DNA from: Marisediminitalea aggregata
Lineage (GTDB): Bacteria; Pseudomonadota; Gammaproteobacteria; Enterobacterales; Alteromonadaceae
Direction of reading: 5' to 3'
NCBI RefSeq assembly: GCF_900129565.1
Contig: NZ_FQWD01000001.1
Location: forward strand, 558,001 to 622,000
DNA: 64,000 nt
The notes under the pieces are model-generated. The model was not told where the DNA came from. It searched no databases and saw nothing but the letters and a program-made list of their open reading frames with translations. Below are positions 32,549-42,653 of the stretch, one piece after another. Within the stretch, counting starts at the first letter, position 1, and the number at the start of each line of letters is the position of its first letter. A program made the translations under genes and the position numbers.

Positions 32549-34324
32549 TTACAGGGCCATGTCCTTGTGACACAGAATGCGCTTACCTTCTGGCAGCTTG
32601 TGCTCGGGTGGCGGCAGGCTGTCGCATTGCCCCTGAATACTCACCGAACAGCGATTGCGGAACCGACACAGCGCATCGTTTTGCGCAATACGTACCGCGG
32701 TCTGCTCATGACCGTCGGGTTTAGTATCCAGCCATAATGGGTCCAGTGTTGGCACGCTGCTAACCAGCAGTTCAGTATACGGGTGATACGGCCCGGCTCT
32801 GAACGCTTTGCCACTGGCGTGCTCCACTTTTTTGCCTTTGTACAACACCACCACTTCATCACACAGACTTTTCACGGTGGAAATGTCATGGCTAATAAAC
32901 ACAATGGCAATATTGAGCTTTTGTTGGAGCTCCTCGAGCAGGTCCAGAATCGCGGCAGCCACCACGGTATCCAGCGCCGATGTTACCTCGTCACACAAGA
33001 TTACCGTCGGCTCAGCCGCCAGGGCACGGGCCAGGTTAATCCGTTGTTTTTGCCCACCCGACAACGCACCGCATTTCCGATGGGCCAAATCAGCGGGCAA
33101 TTTCACCAACTCTAATAACTCTGCTACGCGTTCTGCGCGCGCCCGGCCAGTCAAACCATGAAAAAAGGTTAACGGTCTGCCCAGAATATCACCTACTTTA
33201 TGCGCGGGATTTAGCGCGGTATCGGCGTTCTGAAACACCATTTGAATGTGCTGACACTCAGCTTTACTGCGTTCATCAATGGCAGGCTTAAGCTCTTTGC
33301 CGTTCAGCAGCATATAGCCTTTTGCGGCAGGCAGTAGGCCTGCAATTACGCGGGCGAAGGTCGACTTACCAGACCCCGATTCACCGATGATCCCAACAGT
33401 TTGCCCCTGCCTGACTTTTAACGAAATATCTGACAGCACCGGAATCTCTACCGAGCCATCGCGTAATATCTTTCCGTAACCCGCTTCAATGTTGGCCACT
33501 TCCAGTACGGTGTCGTGCTTAGGGTTATCCTGAAACGCATCACTGTCCTGAACCGCACTCAGTAGCTGGCGGGTGTATGTGTGCTCGGCGTGATTCAGAA
33601 TTTGGCTGGTCACATTGTTTTCCATGACCTTGCCATGCTGTAGCACCAGAATGCGATCTGCCATTTGCGCAACCACCGCCAGGTCATGGGATACGTACAC
33701 TGCGGTGGTGTTATAAGCTTTCACGGCCGCTTTAAATGCTTTTAGCACTTCCACCTGAGTGGTGACGTCCAGCGCAGTGGTAGGCTCATCAAAAATCACC
33801 AGTTCTGGCTCACAAATCAGCGCCATTGCTGCCATTAAGCGCTGAAGCTGTCCACCAGACACTTCGTGAGGATAACGGGCACCAATAGTGTCCGGCTCCG
33901 GCAATGCCAGTTGCTTAAACAAATCGACAGCTTTTACTTTCGCCTGTTCGCGGTTCAACACGCCATGCATCAAGGCACTTTCTATAACCTGATCCATAAT
34001 ACGGCGCGAGGGATTAAACGCAGCTGCCGCACTTTGCGCAACATACGCCACCTTGCGACCACGCAGATCTGCCAGTTGCTTTTCATTGAGTGCAAGCATG
34101 TTGTCATTGCCCACATTTACCGCACCGCTGCTCAGGCGGCACCCCGGACGGGCATAGCCTAGTAACGATAACGCAATGGTGGTTTTACCCGAACCAGACT
34201 CACCAATCAGCGCCAGTACTTCACCGCGCTTCAGCGTAAAGCTCACATCGTGAACAATGGTTTTGGGCGACTCAAGCGGGCCAACGTCTACGCGTAACTG
34301 ATTCACTTCTACGTGGTTCGTCAT
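32549..34324 (-). CDS. Peptide-type ABC importer, fused double ATP-binding protein
   Basis: A 591-residue protein with two ABC nucleotide-binding domains of the oligopeptide/dipeptide (Opp/Dpp) type. Domain 1 (about 1-260) has Walker A GESGSGKT, signature VSGGQLQRLMAA and Walker B LVIFDEPT. Domain 2 (about 275-580) repeats Walker A GESGSGKS, signature LSGGQKQRINLA and Walker B VILCDEVT. The Cys-containing C-terminal tail (CRFRNRCSVSIQGQC) resembles the Fe-S motif of the Dpp/Opp ATPase family. It is the last gene of the minus-strand importer operon; its ATG overlaps the stop of the upstream permease gene. The tandem fused layout is like GsiA and YejF. Confidence 0.9.
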   Translation of the reverse strand: MTNHVEVNQLRVDVGPLESPKTIVHDVSFTLKRGEVLALIGESGSGKTTIALSLLGYARPGCRLSSGAVNVGNDNMLALNEKQLADLRGRKVAYVAQSAAAAFNPSRRIMDQVIESALMHGVLNREQAKVKAVDLFKQLALPEPDTIGARYPHEVSGGQLQRLMAAMALICEPELVIFDEPTTALDVTTQVEVLKAFKAAVKAYNTTAVYVSHDLAVVAQMADRILVLQHGKVMENNVTSQILNHAEHTYTRQLLSAVQDSDAFQDNPKHDTVLEVANIEAGYGKILRDGSVEIPVLSDISLKVRQGQTVGIIGESGSGKSTFARVIAGLLPAAKGYMLLNGKELKPAIDERSKAECQHIQMVFQNADTALNPAHKVGDILGRPLTFFHGLTGRARAERVAELLELVKLPADLAHRKCGALSGGQKQRINLARALAAEPTVILCDEVTSALDTVVAAAILDLLEELQQKLNIAIVFISHDISTVKSLCDEVVVLYKGKKVEHASGKAFRAGPYHPYTELLVSSVPTLDPLWLDTKPDGHEQTAVRIAQNDALCRFRNRCSVSIQGQCDSLPPPEHKLPEGKRILCHKDMAL

Positions 34325-35151
34325 TATTTACTCCCCGCTGAATAGGTCGCGCCGCCGCGCAGGCTGTCGATTAGCAAGTTCACAGCAATGGTAATAGTGG
34401 CGATAGCAATGGCAGGTATAATTACCGCGGGCGCTCCTTCGGCCAGACCCGAGATATTTTCCCGTACCAACGAGCCCAAATCGGCCTGAGGCGGCTGTAC
34501 ACCCAGCCCAAGAAAGCTCAGGCTACTTAACAGCAACACCACAAACACAAACCGCAAACCAAAGTCAGCCAACATAGGGTGCACAATATTCGGCAGGATT
34601 TCTTTTACCGCCAGATAAGCGCGGCTTTCACCGCGTGTGCGCGCCACCGTCACAAAGTCCATGTTAGCGACATTCACCGCCAGCGACCGCGCCAAACGGA
34701 ACGAACCGGGCATGTAGCTAATAGCGGTAATCGTAAGCAGAATCGGCACGGACGAGCCAAACGCAGCAATCATAACCAACGCAAAAATTTTGCTGGGAAT
34801 AGAAATTAACGCGTCCATAAAACGGCTGATGGTTTCATCGGTGCGCCGGTGGCTCACTGCCGCAAACAGGGCAATAAAAGTACCTGTTGCACAAGCAAGT
34901 CCGGCTGCGGCAAGGGGAATAAAAATAGTAAAGCGCGCACCGTCTAGCAGGCGACTTAATACGTCACGCCCCAGGTAGTCGGTACCCAGCCAGTATTTAC
35001 CGCTGAATGATTCAAACACATCATAGGCCACCAGCTCGCTGGCAGAATAAGGCGTAATAAATGGGCCTATAATAGCCAGCACGACCCAGAATACCACCAG
35101 CGACAAACCAATCTTCCCCGACACCGGTAACGCAGAGAGTTGAGACCGCAT
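34324..35151 (-). CDS. ABC importer permease (DppC/OppC type)
   Basis: A 275-residue inner-membrane permease. Features are an N-terminal helix (VVFWVVLAIIGPFITPYS), the GTDYLGRDVLSRLLDGAR motif common in DppC/OppC proteins, and an EAA-like loop (ARTRGESRAYLAVKEILPNIVHPM) that docks with the ATPase. Five or six membrane helices are expected. The stop overlaps the ATPase start by one base and its own start is 2 bp after the partner permease, so translation is coupled. Confidence 0.9.
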   Translation of the reverse strand: MRSQLSALPVSGKIGLSLVVFWVVLAIIGPFITPYSASELVAYDVFESFSGKYWLGTDYLGRDVLSRLLDGARFTIFIPLAAAGLACATGTFIALFAAVSHRRTDETISRFMDALISIPSKIFALVMIAAFGSSVPILLTITAISYMPGSFRLARSLAVNVANMDFVTVARTRGESRAYLAVKEILPNIVHPMLADFGLRFVFVVLLLSSLSFLGLGVQPPQADLGSLVRENISGLAEGAPAVIIPAIAIATITIAVNLLIDSLRGGATYSAGSK

Positions 35152-35153
35152 AA

Positions 35154-36110
35154 TTAACCTCCCTTACGCAGTTTGGGGTTAGCCACTATGGCAGAAATAT
35201 CGGCAATCAGTACCAAAATGAGATAGCCCACACAAAACAGCATGGCGCAGGCCTGAAGGAGTGGCATATCGCGGTTGGTTACTGCATCTACCATTAAACT
35301 TGCTACACCGGGATAGTTAAAGATCACTTCCACAATGACCACCCCGCCCAGCAGATAGGACAGACTCAAGGCAATGGCATTCACAATAGGGCCAACAGCA
35401 TTGGGCAGGGCATGGCGCAATACGGCACGCGACAAAGTCGCGCCTTTCAACAGCGCCATTTCAACATAGGGCTGCGACAGTTGTTCTACCACCGCAGCAC
35501 GGGTAAGACGGGCCATTTGCGCACTTAACACAATGCAAAGCGTGACAACCGGCATGGCAAAGGCCCTGAAATAGTCATAAGCCGTGGCATCGCGGGGAAT
35601 ATACGATAGCGACGGCAACCAGTTAAGTTCTACGGCGAAGATCAGTACCAGGATGGTGGCCAGCAGAAACTCGGGAACAGCAACCATCGACAAGGTGAAA
35701 ATATTCACCGCTTTATCGATGCGGCTGCCACTGTACATAGCCGATACAATGCCCAGTACCATAGCAAATGGCACGGCGAGCACGGCGGTAAACCCGGCAA
35801 GCAGTAAAGACTTGCTCAGGCGCTCGCCAATCAGCGCATCAACCGGACGGTCATTTGCTAGCGAGACGCCCGCATCACCGGTGAGCAAGCCTCCCAACCA
35901 TTTGGCATAGCGCACCGGTGGCGGGTCGTTTAAGCCGTAGGCCTCACGCAATTCGGCGACCGCTTCAGGCGTAGCGCTTTGGCCCAACATTTCCTGTGCC
36001 GCATCGCCAGGCAACAAGTTAGCAATAAAGAACACCACTGCAGATACAATCAGCAAGGTGATCAGTGACACACCAATGCGCTGGGCAATAAGCCGGAGGA
36101 TGACTTTCAT
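35154..36110 (-). CDS. ABC importer permease (DppB/OppB type)
   Basis: A 318-residue inner-membrane permease. ATG at 36110 (MKVILRLIAQRIGVSL) is chosen because GGGAG lies just upstream; the longer frame adds 39 residues that overlap the substrate-binding gene. The N-terminal helix is followed by LLPGDAAQEMLG and the DppB pattern LREAYGLNDPPPVRYAKWL, then an EAA loop (LLKGATLSRAVLRHALPNA). It pairs with the DppC-like permease to form the channel. Confidence 0.9.
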   Translation of the reverse strand: MKVILRLIAQRIGVSLITLLIVSAVVFFIANLLPGDAAQEMLGQSATPEAVAELREAYGLNDPPPVRYAKWLGGLLTGDAGVSLANDRPVDALIGERLSKSLLLAGFTAVLAVPFAMVLGIVSAMYSGSRIDKAVNIFTLSMVAVPEFLLATILVLIFAVELNWLPSLSYIPRDATAYDYFRAFAMPVVTLCIVLSAQMARLTRAAVVEQLSQPYVEMALLKGATLSRAVLRHALPNAVGPIVNAIALSLSYLLGGVVIVEVIFNYPGVASLMVDAVTNRDMPLLQACAMLFCVGYLILVLIADISAIVANPKLRKGG

Positions 36111-36129
36111 GTAAATACTCCCTTGAAAA

Positions 36130-37716
36130 TCAGGCGTCCAGCCAAACGTGTTCAGCAAAGCTGTAGCCCATGAAACCGCCAGTCGGAATGGGGTAGAAGC
36201 CTTTGATACGTTTGTCGTAACCGTCAATGATGTTTAAAAAGACCGGTATGCTCACGCCGCATTGCTCAGCAATGAGGGTTTGCATATCACCATACATTTG
36301 TTTGCGCACCTGTTCGTTACCTTCACCGCGCGCGGCCAGTAACAGTTGGTCGAACTGTGGGTTTTGCCAGCCGGATTCGTTCCAGGGCGCATCAGATTTG
36401 TAAAACAAGCTGAAAAGCTCGTCCAGACTGGCTCTCGGGTTAATATTGCCGAATCCTAAGGGGTGCTTCATCCAGTGATTCGACCAATAGCCATCAGCCG
36501 GTACCCGGTTTATGCCTAGCTTGAGATCAGTTTCAATACCGGCCAATTGCAACAATGCCGCCATGTCGGTCGAGCCTTCCGCTGCCGGAGACGCAAACAC
36601 CGGCACGCGAGCGCCGGTCATACCTGCTTTCTTCAGATGATAGCGGGCACGATCCAAATCATAGGGGCGCTGGGGCAAATCCGCATTGTAGTAACGATGA
36701 CTTGGCGGCACCGGATGGTCGTTGGCAATGGTGGCATAACCGCGGAACAGCGCGCGTTTTATCAGCGGCCGGTTCATCATATATTTGATCGCCAGCACAA
36801 AATCAGGGTTGTTCGTGGGATAAACGTCCTGACGCATAATGAGGTTCGTGTACAAGCCCGACTCAGTTTGCATCACATCACAATTACCAGAGCGTCGCAC
36901 CCGTTTGGTCGAACGCGGGTTTAATGCCAGTGCCATCTGAATATCTCCAGACAGCAAGGCATTTACCCTGGATGATTCATCGGCAATACCCACCAATTCA
37001 ATTTCATCCAGATAGGGACGACCGGGCTTAAAGAAATCTGGGTTTTTACGCGCTATGGTGCGCACACCCGGACTGAATTCTGCCAGTGTATAAGGACCCG
37101 TACCGTTGGCAGTTCGAGTAAAGTCAGTTGTACCTTCAGCCACTACACAAAAATTTGCTGAGGCCAGAATAATGGGTAAATCAGCATTCGGTGACGCCAG
37201 TGTCAGTGACAGGCTATTTGGTCCGGTTACCTTTGCGTCAATAAACTGGGCGGCAATTGGCGCAACCCGCGACGTGGTCGCCGGGTCTTTATGGCGCATC
37301 AGGGAATACACCACATCCTGCGGTGTTAGCGACTTTCCATTGTGAAACGTCACGCCTTGGCGAAGCGTGATCTGCCAGGTTTGCTGGTCGTCAGACTCGA
37401 GTACTTCGGCTAGTGATAAATCGGCGCCCAACTCCCGGTTAAACTGGGTTAACCCACTGTACAGCATATAAATACGCATGTAGTCGGTGCTTAGTGACGC
37501 CTTGGCGGGATCCAGCGTGTCTTTAGTTGACACAGACGTACTGGCGACCCGAATACGACCACCGTATTTCGGTGTTTGCGTTTGTGCATTTTCCGGGGTT
37601 TGCGCCAGTACATGCCCCGGCACCATCAGCCCACTGGCTGCGGTGACTAAGCCTGCGGCGCCCATTGCTTTAAGCATGGCGCGGCGACTATCAGAAAATC
37701 GATATTCAGGCTTCAT
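36130..37716 (-). CDS. ABC importer substrate-binding protein, Tat-exported (SBP_bac_5)
   Basis: A 528-residue periplasmic binding protein of the family 5 (peptide/nickel/opine) type. ATG at 37716 has AAGGA upstream and gives a twin-arginine signal (SRRAMLKAMGAAGLVTAASG); the longer frame is not needed. The mature protein begins with TPKYGGRIRVAS and has the family segment WQITLRQGVTFHNGKSLTPQDVVYSL split over residues about 120-145. It gives specificity to the importer encoded just downstream. Its neighbours are a PuuB-like oxidoreductase and a HAD enzyme, so the ligand may be an amine, amino acid or opine-like compound rather than a peptide. Confidence 0.88.
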   Translation of the reverse strand: MKPEYRFSDSRRAMLKAMGAAGLVTAASGLMVPGHVLAQTPENAQTQTPKYGGRIRVASTSVSTKDTLDPAKASLSTDYMRIYMLYSGLTQFNRELGADLSLAEVLESDDQQTWQITLRQGVTFHNGKSLTPQDVVYSLMRHKDPATTSRVAPIAAQFIDAKVTGPNSLSLTLASPNADLPIILASANFCVVAEGTTDFTRTANGTGPYTLAEFSPGVRTIARKNPDFFKPGRPYLDEIELVGIADESSRVNALLSGDIQMALALNPRSTKRVRRSGNCDVMQTESGLYTNLIMRQDVYPTNNPDFVLAIKYMMNRPLIKRALFRGYATIANDHPVPPSHRYYNADLPQRPYDLDRARYHLKKAGMTGARVPVFASPAAEGSTDMAALLQLAGIETDLKLGINRVPADGYWSNHWMKHPLGFGNINPRASLDELFSLFYKSDAPWNESGWQNPQFDQLLLAARGEGNEQVRKQMYGDMQTLIAEQCGVSIPVFLNIIDGYDKRIKGFYPIPTGGFMGYSFAEHVWLDA

Positions 37717-37754
37717 TTGTTCACTATCCTTTTCGCAGGCACGGTTAACACGGC

Positions 37755-39032
37755 TTAGTGCAACAGGTCCTGCACTTTGTAATACATTCCGACAAAGGGT
37801 AAGAACCAGGGCTTGCCAAAGTGTCCCGGTACGGCGGGCCATTGGCGGGTAACCCAAGGGCAGGCAGTGTCTTTGCCTTCAATCATGTCGGCCATCACTT
37901 CACCCATATGCACCGCCATTTGCACACCGTGGCCGCTGTAGCCCATAGCGTAGAACATGCCGTTGTGCTCACCAACCTTAGGTAATCGGTCGGCGCTCAT
38001 GTCTACTGTGCCGCCCCAACAATAATCGATGCGGGTACTGGCAAGCTGCGGAAACATGTCGTCCAATGCCTTGCGAAGTACCTCGCCACTTTTCAGATCT
38101 GAGCGTGGGTTAGACACCGCAAAGCGCGCTCGACCACCGAACAACAAGCGATTGTCAGCGGTTAAACGGAAGTAGTTACCAATGTTTTTACTGGTAACGT
38201 AAGAGCGCTTACCCGGGAATAAGTCGGCTACCTGCTGCTCTGACAAAGGCTCGGTGGTTACTGCAAAGCTGCCTACCGGTACGATGCGACGGCGGAACCA
38301 GCTAAATGGACCCGGGCCACTGCCACCCGTAGCAATAAGCACAGATTTAGCTTCCACCGCATTGTGCGGGGTCGCTACGACCCAATTACCGTTAGATAGT
38401 TTTTCTGTGCGTACTACCGGGTTTTGCTGCAGTATGGTTACACCTTTCTCGATACACGCAGAGGCTAACCCATGAACCAGTTTACCTACGTGTAACTGCG
38501 CGCCGTTCGGCGTGAGCAGGCCACCGTAGAATTGATCAGACGCGATTTCCTGCCGAAGTGCATCGGCATCCAACAGTTTGGCATCGGGATCAACGACCTT
38601 CACCAGTGCCTCATGGGTGCGTTTCAGTTTTTCGAAATGCTCAGGCTTGGCTGCCAGTTTAATTTTACCGGCGCGGCGGAAATCACAATCGATGTCATGC
38701 AGCTTCACAATCTGCTCTACCGAATCCACCGCCTGGTTATAAAACTGATAGAACGACTGTGCTTTTTCTTCACCGTAGCTGGCAACTAAACCAGCGTAAT
38801 CCTGCGCCGTACCATTGTTGCACTGACCGCCATTGCGACCAGACGCTTCGCCGCCCACTACGCCAGCTTCGCAAATCACCACGCTGGCACCGCGCTTTGC
38901 TAATGCCAACGCTGAAGACAAGCCGGTAAAGCCACCACCAATCACGACCACATCCACGCAACCTGATGGCGGAGTGTGGTCTGAGGTATCGACATTAGAC
39001 GCGGTATCTAACCAGTACGACGCACTTTTCAT
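37755..39032 (-). CDS. FAD-dependent oxidoreductase (PuuB/gamma-glutamylputrescine oxidase-like)
   Basis: A 425-residue DAO-fold flavoprotein. ATG at 39032 begins MKSASYWLDTA, a start typical of PuuB-like enzymes; the longer frame has no support. The FAD motif is VVVIGGGFTGLSSALALAKRG, here only noted by position (about residues 26-46), with EAG following. EASGRNGGQCNNG and, near the end, YAMGYSGHGVQMAVHMG complete the family pattern. Homologues oxidise gamma-glutamylputrescine or other secondary amines. It sits between a HAD enzyme and the binding protein in one operon, so its substrate is probably the imported compound. Confidence 0.87.
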   Translation of the reverse strand: MKSASYWLDTASNVDTSDHTPPSGCVDVVVIGGGFTGLSSALALAKRGASVVICEAGVVGGEASGRNGGQCNNGTAQDYAGLVASYGEEKAQSFYQFYNQAVDSVEQIVKLHDIDCDFRRAGKIKLAAKPEHFEKLKRTHEALVKVVDPDAKLLDADALRQEIASDQFYGGLLTPNGAQLHVGKLVHGLASACIEKGVTILQQNPVVRTEKLSNGNWVVATPHNAVEAKSVLIATGGSGPGPFSWFRRRIVPVGSFAVTTEPLSEQQVADLFPGKRSYVTSKNIGNYFRLTADNRLLFGGRARFAVSNPRSDLKSGEVLRKALDDMFPQLASTRIDYCWGGTVDMSADRLPKVGEHNGMFYAMGYSGHGVQMAVHMGEVMADMIEGKDTACPWVTRQWPAVPGHFGKPWFLPFVGMYYKVQDLLH

Positions 39033-39040
39033 AACGTACC

Positions 39041-39709
39041 TTACAGTCCTACAACGCCCGGTAAGCCAGAAATGTCTTTGATTTCTGTGTAGCCGTAAAA
39101 CGGGTTGGCGGGCTCGTGACCACGGTTTACCCATACCTTGTTTTTAATGCCAATATCATGGGCTGACATCAGGTCGTAACGGAAACTGGAAGACACGTGC
39201 AGGATGTCTTCCGGGTTACAACCCAGGTTATCCAGCATGTACTCAAAGGCTTGTAAACGCGGCTTATAAGCCTGTGCTTGTTCTGCGGTGTAAACAGCGT
39301 GGAACGGCGCTTCCAGATTCGCCACGTTGTGGTGGATCTGTTCATTCATGGCGTTAGACAAGATGACCAGTGGAATTTCTTTGGCCACTTTTTTCAGCGG
39401 CTCCACTACATCCGGATGCGGACCCCAGGTAGGTACGGCGTTGTAAATCGCCACACTGTCTTCGTCGCGGTACTCAATGTTCCACAATTTACATAAACGG
39501 GTAACCGCATTGCGTACCACTTCTGCATAAGGCTTCCAGGCGCCCAGCACTTCATCTAAGCGATAAGCAGAAAAGTCTTTTACGAATTGCGGCATTTGTT
39601 CAGGTGTGATGCGATCGGCAAACAGCTTTTGCGCCATCGGGGCCATTTCAAAAAAGATCAGGGTGCCGTAGCAGTCGAAGGAAATATACTTAGGCTTAAA
39701 TACACTCAT
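39041..39709 (-). CDS. HAD-superfamily hydrolase (haloacid dehalogenase type II-like)
   Basis: A 222-residue HAD protein. Motif I FDCYGTLI holds the nucleophile Asp; motif II is VILSNAMNE; the motif III Lys is in AYKPRLQAFEY; motif IV is HVSSSFRYDLMSAHDIG. This matches the (S)-2-haloacid dehalogenase type II group, but many members act on other substrates or are phosphatases. ATG at 39709 is chosen over 39721. It is the first gene of the importer operon, 8 bp before the oxidoreductase. A true dehalogenase role is doubtful in this amine-catabolism setting. Confidence 0.8.
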   Translation of the reverse strand: MSVFKPKYISFDCYGTLIFFEMAPMAQKLFADRITPEQMPQFVKDFSAYRLDEVLGAWKPYAEVVRNAVTRLCKLWNIEYRDEDSVAIYNAVPTWGPHPDVVEPLKKVAKEIPLVILSNAMNEQIHHNVANLEAPFHAVYTAEQAQAYKPRLQAFEYMLDNLGCNPEDILHVSSSFRYDLMSAHDIGIKNKVWVNRGHEPANPFYGYTEIKDISGLPGVVGL

Positions 39710-40168
39710 TAGGGGTTCCAACTATCAGTTCTCAATTAATTCTATTACACCACGCGACGTTTTTTATTTAATGCCAAAATAATTCGCTTCAGCGCCACGT
39801 GACAGGTGTTTTTTATTCGTCAATCAGCAGACTATGCTGTGCTTACACCGCACTTTTTTATTCTTCAAACCGGCATTTCCTACTTGCTGCAGCCGGTGCA
39901 ATGTCAATCACTCGAGCCGTGTTACTTATGTTGACTGGCTTTCCCTTATCTTCCCCCATCCGCCACAGCAGATTTTGCTGAGAAGTGCCCAAAAACAATA
40001 TTTCACTGCCTTTCTTGTTCCGCTATCAAACAATTCGCGCGGGTGATCGCCGCTACCATGTTGGATAGAAATCGTACATGCGCCAGTTGCGTGTGTGCAT
40101 CATGCTGACAGGTATGCATCGCGCGCCTTCCTATGCCTCGCGACATACAGAAAAATTGGAAAACAATC
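39710..40168. other. Divergent promoter region between the importer operon and the aminotransferase operon
   Basis: About 460 bp with no credible gene. It should hold the promoters for both directions. An interrupted inverted repeat TGCAT...ATGCA lies near 40097-40119, too weak to call an operator. No regulator gene is adjacent. Confidence 0.6.
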
Positions 40169-41551
40169 ATGCAAACGCCTGCTTTGACAGAAATGGACAG
40201 TCGCTATCTTGTTCATCCGGTATCAAATTTTCGTCAACATCAGGAAAAAGGAGTAAAGGTACTCCAATCTGGTGATGGCCCCTGGCTTACCGCAGCAGAT
40301 GGTAATACGTATCTCGACGCCTTCGCCGGTCTATGGTGCGTTAACGTGGGCTATGGGCAGCAACGTATTGTAGACGCTGCCACCGCTCAGATGAATCAAT
40401 TGCCTTATGCCACCGGCTACTTTGGTTTTGGTAGCGAACCGGCCATCGTTCTGGCTGAAAAACTGGTATCGATAACACCGTCTTCATTGCAGCATGTGTA
40501 TTTTTCCCTCGGCGGCTCTGACGCTGTCGACGCGGCGATTCGCTACATAACGCATTATTACAATGCCATTGGCAAACCCACTAAAAAGCACATTATTGCG
40601 TTGCAACGCGGCTACCATGGCTCGTCATCTACTGGCGCGGGCATTACCGGCTTACCCGCTTTTCATGCAAACTTTGATTTGCCGCTGGCCCATCAGCACC
40701 ATATTAGCTGCCCGTATCTGTATCGCAGTAACTACGACTCTGCACAAGCGCTCATCGATGCTTCGGTAGCTGAGCTGGAAGCCAAAGTTGCAGAGATCGG
40801 TGCCGATAACGTTGCCGCCTTTTTCTGTGAGCCGGTCATTGGCTCGGGTGGCGTAATTGTGCCGCCAAAGGGCTGGTTAAAAGCCATAGCCGATACCTGT
40901 AAGCGATTGGGCATTCTGTTTTTAGCAGACGAAGTGATTACCGGATTCGGTCGCACAGGCACCATGTTTGCCTGCGAACATGAAGGTGTCGAACCCGACC
41001 TGATGACAATTGCCAAAGGGTTAACGTCGGGCTACGCCCCCATGGGCGCGGTGTTAATGTCTGATGAAATTTTCAATGGCATTGCTGATGGTCCGAACAA
41101 AGCTGCCGTGGTTGGACACGGTCAGACGTATTCAGCGCATCCGGTTAGTGCTGCGGTTGCACTGGAAGTCATCAAAATATACGAAGAAGGCATGCTGGCT
41201 CACGCGCAAGCTGTTGCGCCGTATTTTGAAGCGAAGTTACAAGCCTGCTTGTCTCACCCATTGGTGGGAGATGCGCGCAGCTTAGGCCTGTTAGGTGCCA
41301 TAGAACTGGTTGCCGATAAAGCCACCAAGCGCCCCTTCCCTGCAGCGATAAAACTGCATGAAACCATTGCCGATATTGCCTGGCAACACAAACTGATTTT
41401 CCGCGCCTTTGGCGACAACATTCTGGGCTTTGCCCCGGCATTGTGTTTCACCGAGAGCGATTTCGATACTTTATTTGAACGCCTGCAACTGACGCTGGAC
41501 GATGTGCTGGCACTGGACGTTGTTCAAAACGAGATGCAACAGGAGCTGTAA
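40169..41551 (+). CDS. Class III aminotransferase (omega-amino acid/polyamine type)
   Basis: A 460-residue PLP enzyme. ATG at 40169 follows TTGGA by 7 bp; an ATG 36 bp upstream is in frame but lacks a site. Family features are NYLDAFAGLWCVNVGYG-like sequence near 60-75, YFSLGGSDAVDAAIR, the PLP-binding ADEVITGFGRTG, and the Schiff-base Lys in MTIAKGLTSGYAP. Such enzymes act on putrescine, beta-alanine, GABA or related omega-amines. The following genes are a tartrate/malate-type dehydrogenase and a succinate-semialdehyde dehydrogenase, so a route from an omega-amino compound to the TCA cycle is likely. Confidence 0.88.
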   Translation: MQTPALTEMDSRYLVHPVSNFRQHQEKGVKVLQSGDGPWLTAADGNTYLDAFAGLWCVNVGYGQQRIVDAATAQMNQLPYATGYFGFGSEPAIVLAEKLVSITPSSLQHVYFSLGGSDAVDAAIRYITHYYNAIGKPTKKHIIALQRGYHGSSSTGAGITGLPAFHANFDLPLAHQHHISCPYLYRSNYDSAQALIDASVAELEAKVAEIGADNVAAFFCEPVIGSGGVIVPPKGWLKAIADTCKRLGILFLADEVITGFGRTGTMFACEHEGVEPDLMTIAKGLTSGYAPMGAVLMSDEIFNGIADGPNKAAVVGHGQTYSAHPVSAAVALEVIKIYEEGMLAHAQAVAPYFEAKLQACLSHPLVGDARSLGLLGAIELVADKATKRPFPAAIKLHETIADIAWQHKLIFRAFGDNILGFAPALCFTESDFDTLFERLQLTLDDVLALDVVQNEMQQEL

Positions 41552-41556
41552 CCCCC

Positions 41557-42636
41557 ATGAGTCAAACCTATAACGTAGCGGTCATCGCCGGAGATGGCAT
41601 TGGCAAGGAAGTCATGCCTGAAGGCCTAAAAATTGTAAAAGCGGCTGCCGGCAAATTCGGACTAAACATTGAATTCCACACTTTTGAGTGGGGTGGCTGC
41701 GACTACTACGAAACCCATGGCAAAATGATGCCTGACGACTGGAAGGATCAGGTTGCCGACATGGATGCGATCTATTTTGGCGCAGTTGGCTGGCCAGCGT
41801 CCGTACCTGATCATATTTCACTGTGGGGCTCAATTTTAACCTTCCGCCGTGAGTTCGATCAGTACATCAATATGCGTCCTGTTCGCACCTTTGAAGGCGT
41901 TAAATGTGCGCTGTCTACTCCCAAAGCTGATGATATCGACTTCCTGGTCGTGCGCGAAAACACCGAGGGCGAATATTCCGCCATTGGCGGCATAATGTAT
42001 GAAGGCACCGACCGCGAAGTGGTCATGCAGCAATCGGTATTTACCCGCTATGGCACCGACCGTGTGTTGCGGTATGCGTTCGAAACCGCCAAGCGTCGGG
42101 AAGCCAAAAGCCTTACCGTTGCCACCAAGAGCAACGGCATGGCAATCAGCATGCCCTGGTGGGATTCACGCGCAGAAGCGGTTTCAGAAGACTACCCGGA
42201 AATCAGCTGGGACAAACAGCATATCGATATTTTGTCGGCACGTTTTGTAATGCAGCCTGAGCGCTTCGACGTTGTCGTGGCGTCGAATTTGTTCGGTGAC
42301 ATTTTGTCTGATTTGGGGCCGGCCTGTACTGGTACCATTGGTTTAGCGCCGTCGGCCAACCTGAACCCTGAACGTAAATTCCCGTCTTTATTTGAGCCTG
42401 TGCACGGCTCCGCGCCGGATATTTATGGTAAAAATATCGCCAACCCCATCGGCATGATTTGGTCTGGCGCGCTGATGCTTAGCTTTCTGACTCACGACAC
42501 GGGGGCAGGCAAAGAGGCACACGATGCCATTGTGACCGCCATTGAACACACCTTGAAAGGCAGCGTTGTAACCCCAGATCTAGGGGGAGAAGCATCAACG
42601 CAGGCAATGGGTGAAGCCATACTGGCTAACCTCTAA
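41557..42636 (+). CDS. Tartrate/D-malate-type dehydrogenase (isopropylmalate DH family)
   Basis: A 359-residue NAD-dependent beta-decarboxylating dehydrogenase. Features: the N-terminal AVIAGDGIGKEVMPEG, the substrate loop FRREFDQYINMRPVRTFEG, VRENTEGEYS, and the metal-binding NLFGDILSDLG. The sequence fits tartrate dehydrogenase / D-malate decarboxylase (TtuC/DmlA) rather than LeuB, because the substrate loop and length match and leucine genes are absent. It starts 5 bp after the aminotransferase stop. Its place in an amine-degradation unit is unusual; it could convert malate-like intermediates to pyruvate. Confidence 0.87.
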   Translation: MSQTYNVAVIAGDGIGKEVMPEGLKIVKAAAGKFGLNIEFHTFEWGGCDYYETHGKMMPDDWKDQVADMDAIYFGAVGWPASVPDHISLWGSILTFRREFDQYINMRPVRTFEGVKCALSTPKADDIDFLVVRENTEGEYSAIGGIMYEGTDREVVMQQSVFTRYGTDRVLRYAFETAKRREAKSLTVATKSNGMAISMPWWDSRAEAVSEDYPEISWDKQHIDILSARFVMQPERFDVVVASNLFGDILSDLGPACTGTIGLAPSANLNPERKFPSLFEPVHGSAPDIYGKNIANPIGMIWSGALMLSFLTHDTGAGKEAHDAIVTAIEHTLKGSVVTPDLGGEASTQAMGEAILANL

Positions 42637-42653
42637 TAACATCGGGAGAAACC